From Spirochaetota bacterium (GTDB lineage Bacteria; Spirochaetota; UBA4802; UBA5550), in NCBI GenBank assembly GCA_022704585.1, contig JAKJGD010000138.1, positions 1 through 6,316 on the forward strand: 6,316 bases of DNA. The letters are read 5' to 3'. A program made the position numbers and the translations under genes. Below the pieces are notes generated by a model that was not told the origin of the DNA, ran no database searches, and was given only the letters and a program-made list of their open reading frames with translations. Positions 1 to 6,203 of this stretch are shown piece after piece. How positions within the stretch are numbered: position 1 is the first letter of the stretch; each line of letters begins with the position of its first letter.

Positions 1-941
<941 letters not shown>

Positions 942-965
942 TTCATGCCTCCTTTTTACAATGAA

Positions 966-998
966 GCCCGGCCTCTATCCTCGGATACAAGGCCGGGC
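966..998 (-). promoter_or_regulatory. Hairpin between hsp20 and dnaK
   Basis: A perfect 9-bp inverted repeat (GCCCGGCCT at 966-974, AGGCCGGGC at 990-998) encloses a second small stem (TATC at 976-979 with GATA at 984-987, four-base loop). It begins 31 nt after the hsp20 stop and ends 13 nt before the dnaK Shine-Dalgarno. On the minus strand it is followed by TTCATTGTAAAAAGG, with no U-tract, so it does not look like an efficient intrinsic terminator. It could be a partial attenuator, a processing or stability element that sets the Hsp20:DnaK ratio, or a structure affecting dnaK translation. The structure is seen; the role is inferred. Confidence 0.5.
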
Positions 999-1029
999 CC
1001 ATACCTGTTGTTTATCTCCTTAGCTGATT

Positions 1030-1461
1030 TTAATTCACATCAATAGTGATTTTTTTCGGCTGAGCCTTCTCATCCTTTGCGAGCTCTATTTCGAGAACGC
1101 CATTCTTATAGTGGGCCTTTACACCGTCTGCCTTGATCCCTTCCGGGAGCTCGATCGTACGGCTGAAGGACCCGAAAGACCGCTCGCAGTAGTAATAGTT
1201 CCTGTCCTTGCCCTCTTCCTTCTTCTCGGCTTTTTTCTCACCCGAGATTGTAAGCATGGTATTGTGCAGCGTCACGTTCAGGTCTTTCTCATCAAGACCG
1301 GGAATCTCGGCTTTCACATATACAGCTTTTTCATCCTCTTGGACATCCACTCTCGGGTTAAGGTCATTGCCGATGAACTCAACCGGAACATTTAAAAAAT
1401 CGTCGAACAGATTTGTTAAAGAATAATCTGTCCCGTTTGTGTTAGCTAATCCCCATCTCAT
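1030..1461 (-). CDS. Small heat-shock protein, Hsp20/alpha-crystallin family
   Basis: ATP-independent cytoplasmic holdase that binds unfolding proteins and passes them to DnaK. The 143-residue length is typical. Residues 1-33 form a short N-terminal arm containing LTNLFDDFLN. The alpha-crystallin domain runs from about 36 to 130, with the conserved AEIPG (51-55), a KDLNVTL beta-strand, and the signature GVLEIELAK (121-129). The C-terminal tail has the I-x-I motif ITI (138-140) that docks on neighbouring subunits. The start is well fixed by AGGAGG at 1473-1468, 6 nt before the ATG. A sigma70 promoter and a perfect CIRCE lie immediately upstream, so this is the first gene of an HrcA-repressed unit with dnaK behind it. 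Family assignment is secure; a specific paralogue name (hspA, ibpA, hsp18) cannot be chosen from sequence alone. Confidence 0.97.
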   Translation of the reverse strand: MRWGLANTNGTDYSLTNLFDDFLNVPVEFIGNDLNPRVDVQEDEKAVYVKAEIPGLDEKDLNVTLHNTMLTISGEKKAEKKEEGKDRNYYYCERSFGSFSRTIELPEGIKADGVKAHYKNGVLEIELAKDEKAQPKKITIDVN

Positions 1462-1482
1462 AGTGGACCTCCTGTTTTATTG

Positions 1483-1509
1483 TTAGCACTCATCAATGGT
1501 GAGTGCTAA
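1483..1509 (-). promoter_or_regulatory. CIRCE operator (HrcA binding site)
   Basis: The two 9-bp arms TTAGCACTC (1483-1491) and GAGTGCTAA (1501-1509) match the CIRCE consensus exactly, with the canonical 9-nt spacer. One further G/C pair (1482/1510) extends the palindrome. The operator sits just downstream of the predicted transcription start (about 1517) and 9 nt before the hsp20 Shine-Dalgarno, a classic position for HrcA repression. HrcA itself depends on GroEL for activity in studied systems. The hrcA gene is not in this window. Confidence 0.97.
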
Positions 1510-1523
1510 CAATTTCTATTAAT

Positions 1524-1552
1524 AATATACATAAGAGAGCTGCAATCGTCAA
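1524..1552 (-). promoter_or_regulatory. Sigma70-type promoter of the hsp20-dnaK operon
   Basis: On the minus strand, -35 TTGACG (1552-1547, 5 of 6 consensus) and -10 TATATT (1529-1524, 5 of 6) are separated by exactly 17 nt. The predicted start is near 1517, giving a leader of about 56 nt that contains the whole CIRCE. The DNA upstream of the -35 (about 1553-1600) is rich in A and T runs and could act as an UP element. No sigma32-type (CTTGAA / CCCCAT) promoter is seen, which fits control by repressor release. Confidence 0.82.
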
Positions 1553-1731
1553 GTGTGAAGGATAAAAAAATGATTATTAATTTTCAGATAATATTATTGG
1601 GGGGTCATTTGCTTGATAATAACTCAATTTTTTCTTTTTTTTGGGTTGAGCATTACAATAAAATATTTTTGTTCAATAAATTATCTGCTGATATATCTGA
1701 GCTGGTTTACAACGATACCTATATAGTTATC
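1553..1731. other. AT-rich spacer with no convincing gene
   Basis: This stretch between the heat-shock promoter and the inverted repeat behind htrA is clearly richer in A and T than the flanking genes. An open frame on the plus strand (1555-1797, 80 codons from a GTG) crosses it. It has no Shine-Dalgarno, no recognisable protein character, and runs through the hairpin at 1732-1770. I treat it as non-coding. Confidence 0.5.
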
Positions 1732-1770
1732 AATCCCCGGCGCTCGTGTTTCATGACCACGCCGGGGATT
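1732..1770 (-). terminator. GC-rich inverted repeat downstream of htrA, possible terminator
   Basis: A perfect 11-bp inverted repeat: AATCCCCGGCG (1732-1742) and CGCCGGGGATT (1760-1770), with a 17-nt loop. It lies 33 nt past the htrA stop. A U-tract is missing on both sides: the minus-strand transcript continues GATAACTATATAGG. It may therefore be a weak or factor-dependent terminator, or a 3' mRNA-stabilising structure. A 10-bp palindrome, TTAGCGCTAA (1783-1792), sits between it and the stop codon. The repeat is certain; the terminator role is not. Confidence 0.45.
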
Positions 1771-1803
1771 CAAATCTATCGTTTAGCGCTAATGTAAACT
1801 CAA

Positions 1804-2958
1804 CTATGGCCTTTCTCCGACCGTTATAAAAAGCGTGACCCGGCCCTTGTTTCTCCATACCTCAATCTTAAGGGACTTTCCGATCGGCGTTTTTTCCACA
1901 ACGTCCACGAGATCGCCGTAATCCTTCACCTGCTTTCCGCCGGCAGACAGGATAATGTCTCCGACCTGTATTCCGCCCTTAACGCCCGGCCCCCCTTCAA
2001 CCACCTGGCCGACAAGGGCGCCCTGGGCATCCTTGAGACCGAGCTCTTTCGCATATTCCTCGGTCAGGGGAACGATCTGCACCCCGAGGTAACCGCGCTT
2101 GACCTTTTTGTTTGTTTTGAGCTCCTGCAGGATTATTTTCGCCGTATTGATCGGAATGGCGAACCCTATGCCGATATTACCGCCGGTCTGGGAATATATC
2201 ATACGGTTTATTCCGATAACCTCGCCGTAGATATTCATGAGCGGCCCGCCGCTGTTCCCCGGGTTGATAGACGCGTCAGTCTGGATGTGCGCCTGGCTGT
2301 CTCCCATGAGGTCCAGGTCGCGCCGGCCCACTGCGCTCACCACACCGACGGTGAAGGTCCGGACCAGCCCGAAAGGATTGCCTATCGCGATGGCCCAGTC
2401 GCCCACCATTACGGTGTTCGAGTCTCCCAGGAAGACCGGCTCGAGCTTTTCCTTCGGATTTATTTTCAGGAGTGCGATGTCCGTCCGCTCGTCCGAGCCG
2501 ATCACGCTCGCATCATAAACGATGGAATCAATGTTGACCTTGACCTTGTCCATTCCCGCGACCACGTGATGGTTGGTACAGATGTAGCCGTCCTCCGAAA
2601 GTATGAACCCGGTTCCGAGGCCGGTCCTTTTCCGGGTCTGCGGCATGTTCTGCCGGGGAGCGCCGAAAAACTCCCTGAAAAGCGGGTCATCCATGAACGG
2701 GTTACGCTGCATCCTGACGGTTTGCTCCGTGCTGATGTAAACGACCCGGTGTTTGTTGATCTCAAACACCTTCCGGAACGAGTTCTGGACCTTGACGGCG
2801 TCACCGACCTGCTCCGCGCCTTTCAGGGGTGATTCGCCGGACGCCCCGAGCAATCGCCCGCCACCGCCCGAACAGGAGGTCGGCTGCAGCAATGACACCA
2901 TCACAAATACAGACAGCAGTGGCAGAATGGCAATGACTGCGATACGAGATTTTTTCAT
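1804..2958 (-). CDS. htrA: HtrA/DegP-like serine protease with one PDZ domain
   Basis: Envelope protease (S1C, trypsin-like) that degrades misfolded exported proteins. The 384 residues start with a basic, hydrophobic signal segment (3-24) ending near LQPTSC; Cys29 could be a relaxed lipobox cysteine, but proline at -3 makes this uncertain. A Gly/Ser linker follows. The protease domain (about 60-282) has the catalytic triad His131 (in TNHHVV), Asp160 (TDIALLK) and Ser236 (GNSGGPL). The segment around MDDPLFREFFG (89-99) matches the regulatory LA loop region. A single PDZ domain (about 286-384) begins with the carboxylate-binding YLGV (290-293). One PDZ rather than two resembles DegS-type or short HtrA proteins. 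The start is supported by GGAGG at 2969-2965, 6 nt upstream. It lies upstream of hsp20-dnaK on the same strand but is separated by a hairpin and a CIRCE promoter. I found no convincing sigma70, sigmaE or sigma32 promoter in 2970-3120. Confidence 0.95.
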   Translation of the reverse strand: MKKSRIAVIAILPLLSVFVMVSLLQPTSCSGGGGRLLGASGESPLKGAEQVGDAVKVQNSFRKVFEINKHRVVYISTEQTVRMQRNPFMDDPLFREFFGAPRQNMPQTRKRTGLGTGFILSEDGYICTNHHVVAGMDKVKVNIDSIVYDASVIGSDERTDIALLKINPKEKLEPVFLGDSNTVMVGDWAIAIGNPFGLVRTFTVGVVSAVGRRDLDLMGDSQAHIQTDASINPGNSGGPLMNIYGEVIGINRMIYSQTGGNIGIGFAIPINTAKIILQELKTNKKVKRGYLGVQIVPLTEEYAKELGLKDAQGALVGQVVEGGPGVKGGIQVGDIILSAGGKQVKDYGDLVDVVEKTPIGKSLKIEVWRNKGRVTLFITVGERP

Positions 2959-3161
2959 GACAAGCCTCCGCGTATATACTGATTCAATAAAATTTAACGC
3001 CGGCAGCTCATAGCCATACCGACGTTTATCATACCGTGCACTCCGGGTCCCGGTCCCGGTCAGCGATTATTCCTGATTACAATTCCATGTAGAGAACCGG
3101 ATTATTATTTAAGTGTGATCATGGGGCGATAAAAGTTACACCGCATCCCGGTATTAATTTC

Positions 3162-3189
3162 TTGCAAAAGGGGCATGGGAGCATATACT
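3162..3189 (+). promoter_or_regulatory. Candidate sigma70 promoter for the papain-like hydrolase gene
   Basis: TTGCAA (3162-3167, 4 of 6 consensus) and TATACT (3184-3189, 5 of 6) are 16 nt apart, placing the start near 3196 and the leader at about 44 nt. It lies in the 281-nt divergent region between htrA and the downstream gene. The rest of that region (2970-3160) shows only an imperfect GGTCCC repeat (3046-3061) and no clear htrA promoter. A run of nine T (3203-3211) falls in the predicted leader. Confidence 0.42.
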
Positions 3190-3239
3190 GGCCTTGAAAT
3201 GATTTTTTTTTGTAACAGGAACCGTTCCCGCGATTACGC

Positions 3240-3875
3240 ATGAAAAGTAAAAAAAACCACCATTCAATAACCATCGGTTTTTCAACCACGAGACAGGCGT
3301 CCTCCCGGTTCATCCGCTGGATAACCGCCTCGTCCTGCAGCCATGCCTTCATCGCGTTCGATGACAGCGTGCTCGGTCTACGAATGGTTATGCAGGCCCA
3401 GTCATGGGGCTTCGAGCTCCGGCCATGGAACCGCTGGCTCAGGGAAAACATACTCGTTGCCGAATTCGCGCCAGTTGCCGGGCCCCTTGACGGGGCGCTT
3501 GCCAGCCTGGCGGAGCGGCTGGGGACCAAGTTCAATTACCGGAGCGCGATCTTCATCGGGATAAAAAGCCTGCTATCCTCATGGTATAAAAACCGCTTCA
3601 CCCTGAACATCAACCGGAGCCCCTGGAAGCTCACCTGTTCCGAATCAGTGGTCCGCTTTTTACAATACGGCAACTACCAGGCCACAACATTTCTTGATCC
3701 AGAGACGACGAGCCCCGGCCTTCTTTTACGGGAGGTGATGCGCAATCCCGAGGAATTCAAGCCGCTTAACATAAACGCGCGGTACCTGCTCTTTGACAGG
3801 AACATCAGAAAATCGCCCGCCTTCTACGAGCACGCGGATTTTCCTCTCGGGAAGCCACGCGCAGGCTGGAAATGA
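3240..3875 (+). CDS. Probable permuted papain-like cysteine hydrolase (YiiX/C92-like)
   Basis: A 211-residue protein with no signal peptide or membrane segment. Its layout fits the circularly permuted NlpC/P60-papain fold (YiiX/YaeF, C92). A short N-terminal strand (ITIGFST, 10-16) is followed by the catalytic-histidine strand SHAFIAFDD (His35), a central region ending FNYRSAIFIG (98-107), and the nucleophile motif TCSESVVRFLQ (Cys133 at the start of a helix). Then comes a TSPGLLLREV segment (157-166), comparable to the 'SPgdL' piece that closes such domains. In this fold His precedes Cys, the reverse of classical papain. Substrates in the superfamily are amide or thioester bonds of lipids, peptides or peptidoglycan; the one here is unknown. 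ATG at 3240 is the only reasonable start, because an in-frame stop lies at 3213-3215 and no other start codon follows it upstream. The Shine-Dalgarno is weak: AGGAA lies about 18 nt away. The gene is clearly protein-like; the fold call rests on motif reading only. Confidence 0.72.
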   Translation: MKSKKNHHSITIGFSTTRQASSRFIRWITASSCSHAFIAFDDSVLGLRMVMQAQSWGFELRPWNRWLRENILVAEFAPVAGPLDGALASLAERLGTKFNYRSAIFIGIKSLLSSWYKNRFTLNINRSPWKLTCSESVVRFLQYGNYQATTFLDPETTSPGLLLREVMRNPEEFKPLNINARYLLFDRNIRKSPAFYEHADFPLGKPRAGWK

Positions 3876-3915
3876 CCCGGCCTGCCGCGGTTAGCAGCTC
3901 GATTTCTAATTTGTG

Positions 3916-3942
3916 TTGAAAAAAAAAGGAATACGCTATAGT
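3916..3942 (+). promoter_or_regulatory. Weak candidate promoter for the 107-residue gene and sixA
   Basis: TTGAAA (3916-3921) and TATAGT (3937-3942) are good hexamers, but the spacer is 15 nt, two short of ideal, so the call is tentative. The spacer holds an A-run and the region is AT-rich relative to its flanks. The predicted start would be near 3949, about 50 nt before the ATG at 3999. No terminator is visible between the hydrolase stop (3875) and this site, so read-through from the upstream gene is also possible. Confidence 0.32.
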
Positions 3943-3998
3943 CATGGACAGTATGTATACGGTGCCCGCACCGGTGCCGGCAGCAATGGAGCCCATTA

Positions 3999-4322
3999 AT
4001 GGCAAAGATAGATTACATGAAAGTGGTCGGCGTGCTGGGGCGAACGCTCAAACTTGAAACCGTTGACATGAAGTTTCAGGACGCAACTTCTGACAGGCTC
4101 GAGATCACCATGGGCGGCCCGTCAATACCAGAAAAAAAAGTCCTGCTTTCGATTGCCGATTTTTCGATCGAGTTGTCCTTTTCTGCGGACTACCTGCAGG
4201 GCCGCGATTTCCAGAAATGGCTCTCATCGTTCGAATACGAGCTTGAACAGGCCTTCGTGACAAACGTCGATCTCCATGTCAATTCAGACGCATCAAAGCA
4301 CGTTATCAGGGTTACGCTCTAA
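3999..4322 (+). CDS. Small protein of unknown function, 107 residues
   Basis: I do not recognise this protein. It is acidic-to-neutral, has no signal peptide, no membrane segment and no cysteine, so it is likely a soluble cytoplasmic protein. The alternating hydrophobic pattern (LEITMGG, KKVLLSIADFSIELSF, NVDLHVNS, HVIRVTL) suggests a mostly beta fold, with one helix around residues 68-86 (GRDFQKWLSSFEYELEQAF). The start is supported by GGAG at 3988-3991, 7 nt before the ATG. An alternative ATG at 3986 is out of frame. It is followed after 39 nt by a SixA-like phosphatase on the same strand, probably in one transcript, which hints at a functional link but does not prove one. Codon use looks like its neighbours, so it is a real native gene rather than an antisense artefact. 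Confidence 0.85.
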   Translation: MAKIDYMKVVGVLGRTLKLETVDMKFQDATSDRLEITMGGPSIPEKKVLLSIADFSIELSFSADYLQGRDFQKWLSSFEYELEQAFVTNVDLHVNSDASKHVIRVTL

Positions 4323-4361
4323 TTGCACGATACGCAGCGCGCATGCTGACGGGAGGAAAAC

Positions 4362-4817
4362 ATGGCCCTGTATCTTGTCCAGCACGGTAAAGCATTATCC
4401 GGAGGCGCCGATCCCGGGCTCTCCGATGACGGGAAGGCCGACGCGAACCGGATAGCAACGGTCGCGCGGGATTATCATGTGCCGGTGGCCGGCATCATCC
4501 ACAGCGGCAGGAAACGTGCGCTGGAAACCGCCCTGATCTACGCAACCGTACTCGGTCCCGGTATCCCGGTTGAGGAAGCTCCCGGCATGGGCCCCGGGGA
4601 CGATATCGCCAGCTTTGCCGCCGGTCTCGACCTGACACACAACCGGATGTACATAGGCCACCTGCCATTCATGGAAAAACTGGCATCATATTTAGTAGCC
4701 GGCGAAACAGCCAGGCCGGTATTCAAATTTCAGAACGCCGGGATTGTTTGCATAGATCTCAACCAGGACACAGGAACACCGGTGATAATCTGGTCGCTCA
4801 TGCCGCACATACAATAA
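4362..4817 (+). CDS. sixA: SixA-like phosphohistidine phosphatase
   Basis: Histidine phosphatase (phosphoglycerate mutase-like) superfamily, 151 residues, about the usual SixA size. The nucleophile motif is LVQHGKA (5-11) with His8; the usual RHG arginine is glutamine (Gln7). The second conserved arginine is Arg52 in SGRKRALETA, and the second catalytic histidine is His100 in GHLPFMEKLASYLV. The C-terminal FKFQNAGIVCIDL (121-133) and WSLMPHIQ are features I associate with a QHG-type SixA branch. In E. coli SixA removes phosphate from protein histidines (ArcB HPt domain, and NPr of the nitrogen PTS in later work). The target here is unknown, and no histidine kinase or PTS gene is in the window. 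The start has an excellent Shine-Dalgarno, GGAGG at 4352-4356, 5 nt upstream. The gene probably shares a transcript with the 107-residue gene. Confidence 0.92.
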   Translation: MALYLVQHGKALSGGADPGLSDDGKADANRIATVARDYHVPVAGIIHSGRKRALETALIYATVLGPGIPVEEAPGMGPGDDIASFAAGLDLTHNRMYIGHLPFMEKLASYLVAGETARPVFKFQNAGIVCIDLNQDTGTPVIIWSLMPHIQ

Positions 4818-4831
4818 TTATTGAATTATGG

Positions 4832-4859
4832 TTGACACAAACCGGACAGACGGTATATT
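4832..4859 (+). promoter_or_regulatory. Strong sigma70 promoter for the cysteine-knuckle gene
   Basis: A perfect -35 TTGACA (4832-4837) and a 5-of-6 -10 TATATT (4854-4859) with a 16-nt spacer. The AT-rich sequence just upstream (4813-4830) could serve as an UP element. The predicted start is near 4866, giving a leader of about 42 nt to the ATG at 4908. It lies only 14 nt after the sixA stop, so the next gene has its own unit. No terminator separates them, so some read-through is likely. Confidence 0.78.
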
Positions 4860-4907
4860 TTCCTTGGCGAATATCCAATCAGGACAAACATTTCCCCGGA
4901 GCAGATC

Positions 4908-5498
4908 ATGAACAATCTCGATTCCTGCGCGCTTGAAAAAGAGGCGGCTGAAAGCCAGGACACCATACACTGCGCTTCGTGCGGAACGGAGCTCGATTAT
5001 CTGACCTCGCTTGTTTCCGAAAACCCTGTTGACGCGATATATATCTGCTTTGAGTCGATCAAACAAAAAATATTCGTATACGGCAAGTACCTCGGGGGCA
5101 AATACGGCGCCATTAAATTTTCGAAATATTATACGAAGCAGGAATGTGCCGACAAGCTGTGCGAAAAAAACTTGCAGGACATGCTGGCGTCACTCGGAAA
5201 AAACGAGTATTCCCGCCTCATCACCTGCAAGAAGGGCAACATGGAGTCCGTCATACTGACGAAAGATATTATTGAAGCGAGAAGGCATGATCTGCTGGGC
5301 GGAGCGCTTGACGGGTTCTTCAACAATCCCAACAGCGAAAAAAAATATTACTGCCACCGGCACGCCGCCGGCAGCGGGTTCAAGTGCCGGTGCGGCGCCG
5401 AGCTCATACAGCTCGGATCCGAGAAACACCGCGATCTCACGGGAATGGATGACCAGAAATTCATGGAGGCTTATTCAGGAGAGATTCTGACCCTCTGA
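4908..5498 (+). CDS. Unknown 196-residue protein with two cysteine knuckles
   Basis: I do not recognise this family. There is no signal peptide or membrane helix. Two similar motifs bracket the protein: HCASCGTELDYL (21-32; Cys22, Cys25) and FKCRCGAELIQL (158-169; Cys160, Cys162). Just before the second is YYCHRH (147-152; Cys149, His150, His152). Together they could bind one shared or two separate zinc (or other metal) ions. The CG[TA]EL echo suggests an internal duplication or two halves of one zinc ribbon. The middle (about 40-140) includes IYICFES, a lysine- and tyrosine-rich stretch (KYLGGKYGAIKFSKYYTK, 60-77), and a run resembling a helix-rich region ending in HDLLGGALDGFFNNP. Further cysteines are at 80, 85 and 107. 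GGAG at 4898-4901, 6 nt upstream, sets the start. Possible roles include nucleic-acid or protein binding; nothing specific is supported. Confidence 0.87.
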   Translation: MNNLDSCALEKEAAESQDTIHCASCGTELDYLTSLVSENPVDAIYICFESIKQKIFVYGKYLGGKYGAIKFSKYYTKQECADKLCEKNLQDMLASLGKNEYSRLITCKKGNMESVILTKDIIEARRHDLLGGALDGFFNNPNSEKKYYCHRHAAGSGFKCRCGAELIQLGSEKHRDLTGMDDQKFMEAYSGEILTL

Positions 5499-5517
5499 TT
5501 GGACGGCACGCGCCGGA

Positions 5518-6021
5518 TCACCACTCCTCTTCTTCTTTCTTAATCTCCTTTTCCGCCGATCCTTTTGAAATGTAATCGCGGATATCGTCCAGGAGCTTGT
5601 CGATCTGCTTCCTGATTTTGTTTATCTCGAACTTGAACTCTGCCTTGCTCGATTTGAGCTGGCGCTCGTCATAATACACGATGAAGTTGTCGTACGTGAC
5701 CCGGTACCTGCCGTCCCTGGCCTCGATGGTTATGGTGTAGCTGAATTCGCGGTCAACCAGGAAGTCGAAATATTCAGAATACTTTCCGGTGCCCTTGCCT
5801 ATAATTTTCCCCTTCTCTTTATCTTTCACGACGATATCATCGTTCACGCTGGCCAGCTTCTTTGCGCACCATTCAAGCGCCCGGTCATATATTTCGTCTT
5901 TTGACAGCCCGACCGAATAAACCTGCCTGATCATCCTCTCCTGGTCCGGGACCTTCACCAACCTCCCGCACCCGGGCAGGAATAGCATCACGGTGACACA
6001 TAAAAACACAAATCGTTTCAT
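5518..6021 (-). CDS. Lipoprotein with a DUF4468-like domain
   Basis: A 167-residue predicted lipoprotein. Residues 1-17 form a type II signal peptide (MKRFVFLCVTVMLF) ending in the lipobox LPGC, so Cys18 would be lipidated and the protein anchored to an envelope membrane. Residues about 38-115 resemble DUF4468 (a TBP-like beta fold): LSKDEIYDRALEWCAKKL, then VVKDKEKGKIIGKGTG, then YTITIEARDGRYRVTYDNF. This order (helix with conserved Trp51, 'kegkIigkG' strand, 'dgrYr' strand) is the family pattern as I recall it. A charged helix (about 125-152) and a Lys/Glu-rich tail end the protein. The Shine-Dalgarno is probably GAGGG at 6033-6029, 7 nt before the ATG; a second GGAG is too close. It converges on the cysteine-knuckle gene with a 19-nt gap and no visible terminator between them. 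The biochemical role is unknown. Confidence 0.88.
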   Translation of the reverse strand: MKRFVFLCVTVMLFLPGCGRLVKVPDQERMIRQVYSVGLSKDEIYDRALEWCAKKLASVNDDIVVKDKEKGKIIGKGTGKYSEYFDFLVDREFSYTITIEARDGRYRVTYDNFIVYYDERQLKSSKAEFKFEINKIRKQIDKLLDDIRDYISKGSAEKEIKKEEEEW

Positions 6022-6156
6022 CTCTCCGCCCTCAGCTTATATTTCGTGCATATTAATCCTGCACCAGGGCCGGTCAGCCGAAGCGTCCCCGTACAGGTAC
6101 AGCATAATCATTACTCGTGAGACGCTAGGTCTATTACAACCGTCAATTAAAGCAAG

Positions 6157-6186
6157 AAAAAAAAGAGGCCGGGGGCCGGCGCCCCT
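6157..6186 (-). terminator. Intrinsic terminator of the gene entering from the right
   Basis: Read on the minus strand, a GC-rich hairpin (GCCGG at 6180-6176, loop CCC, CCGGC at 6172-6168, extended by AGGG/CTCT with a small bulge) is followed by a run of eight T (6164-6157). An alternative register, GGGGC/GCCCC with a four-base loop, is also possible. It starts 17 nt after the stop of the partial gene at 6204. This isolates the lipoprotein gene from upstream transcription; the 135 nt between the T-run and the lipoprotein start must hold its own promoter, which I could not identify with confidence. Confidence 0.86.
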
Positions 6187-6203
6187 GGAGCGGGAAGGAG
6201 AAA

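Noticed and set aside
1760..1780. GGGGATTCAAATC resembles a tRNA T-arm
   Set aside because: No pairing five-base T-stem, and no acceptor, D-arm or anticodon arm around it; the bases belong to the inverted repeat.
1555..1797. Plus-strand 80-codon frame in the AT-rich spacer
   Set aside because: GTG start without Shine-Dalgarno, overlaps the -35 region of the heat-shock promoter and reads through a perfect inverted repeat; no protein-like features.
2287..2832. Plus-strand open frame (181 codons) opposite htrA
   Set aside because: Antisense to the protease domain of htrA, with composition typical of a reversed coding frame and no recognisable motif.
3046..3061. Short tandem GGTCCC repeat (about 2.7 copies)
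   Set aside because: Too short to be meaningful; can form only a 5-bp stem and is not near a start codon.
2970..3120. Possible htrA promoter (TATATA near 2973-2978 on the minus strand)
   Set aside because: No -35 box at acceptable spacing; sigmaE- and sigma32-like patterns were also looked for and not found.
3119..3535. Minus-strand 138-codon frame overlapping the papain-like gene
   Set aside because: Serine/arginine-rich shadow composition; the plus-strand frame has catalytic-type motifs and family-like layout.
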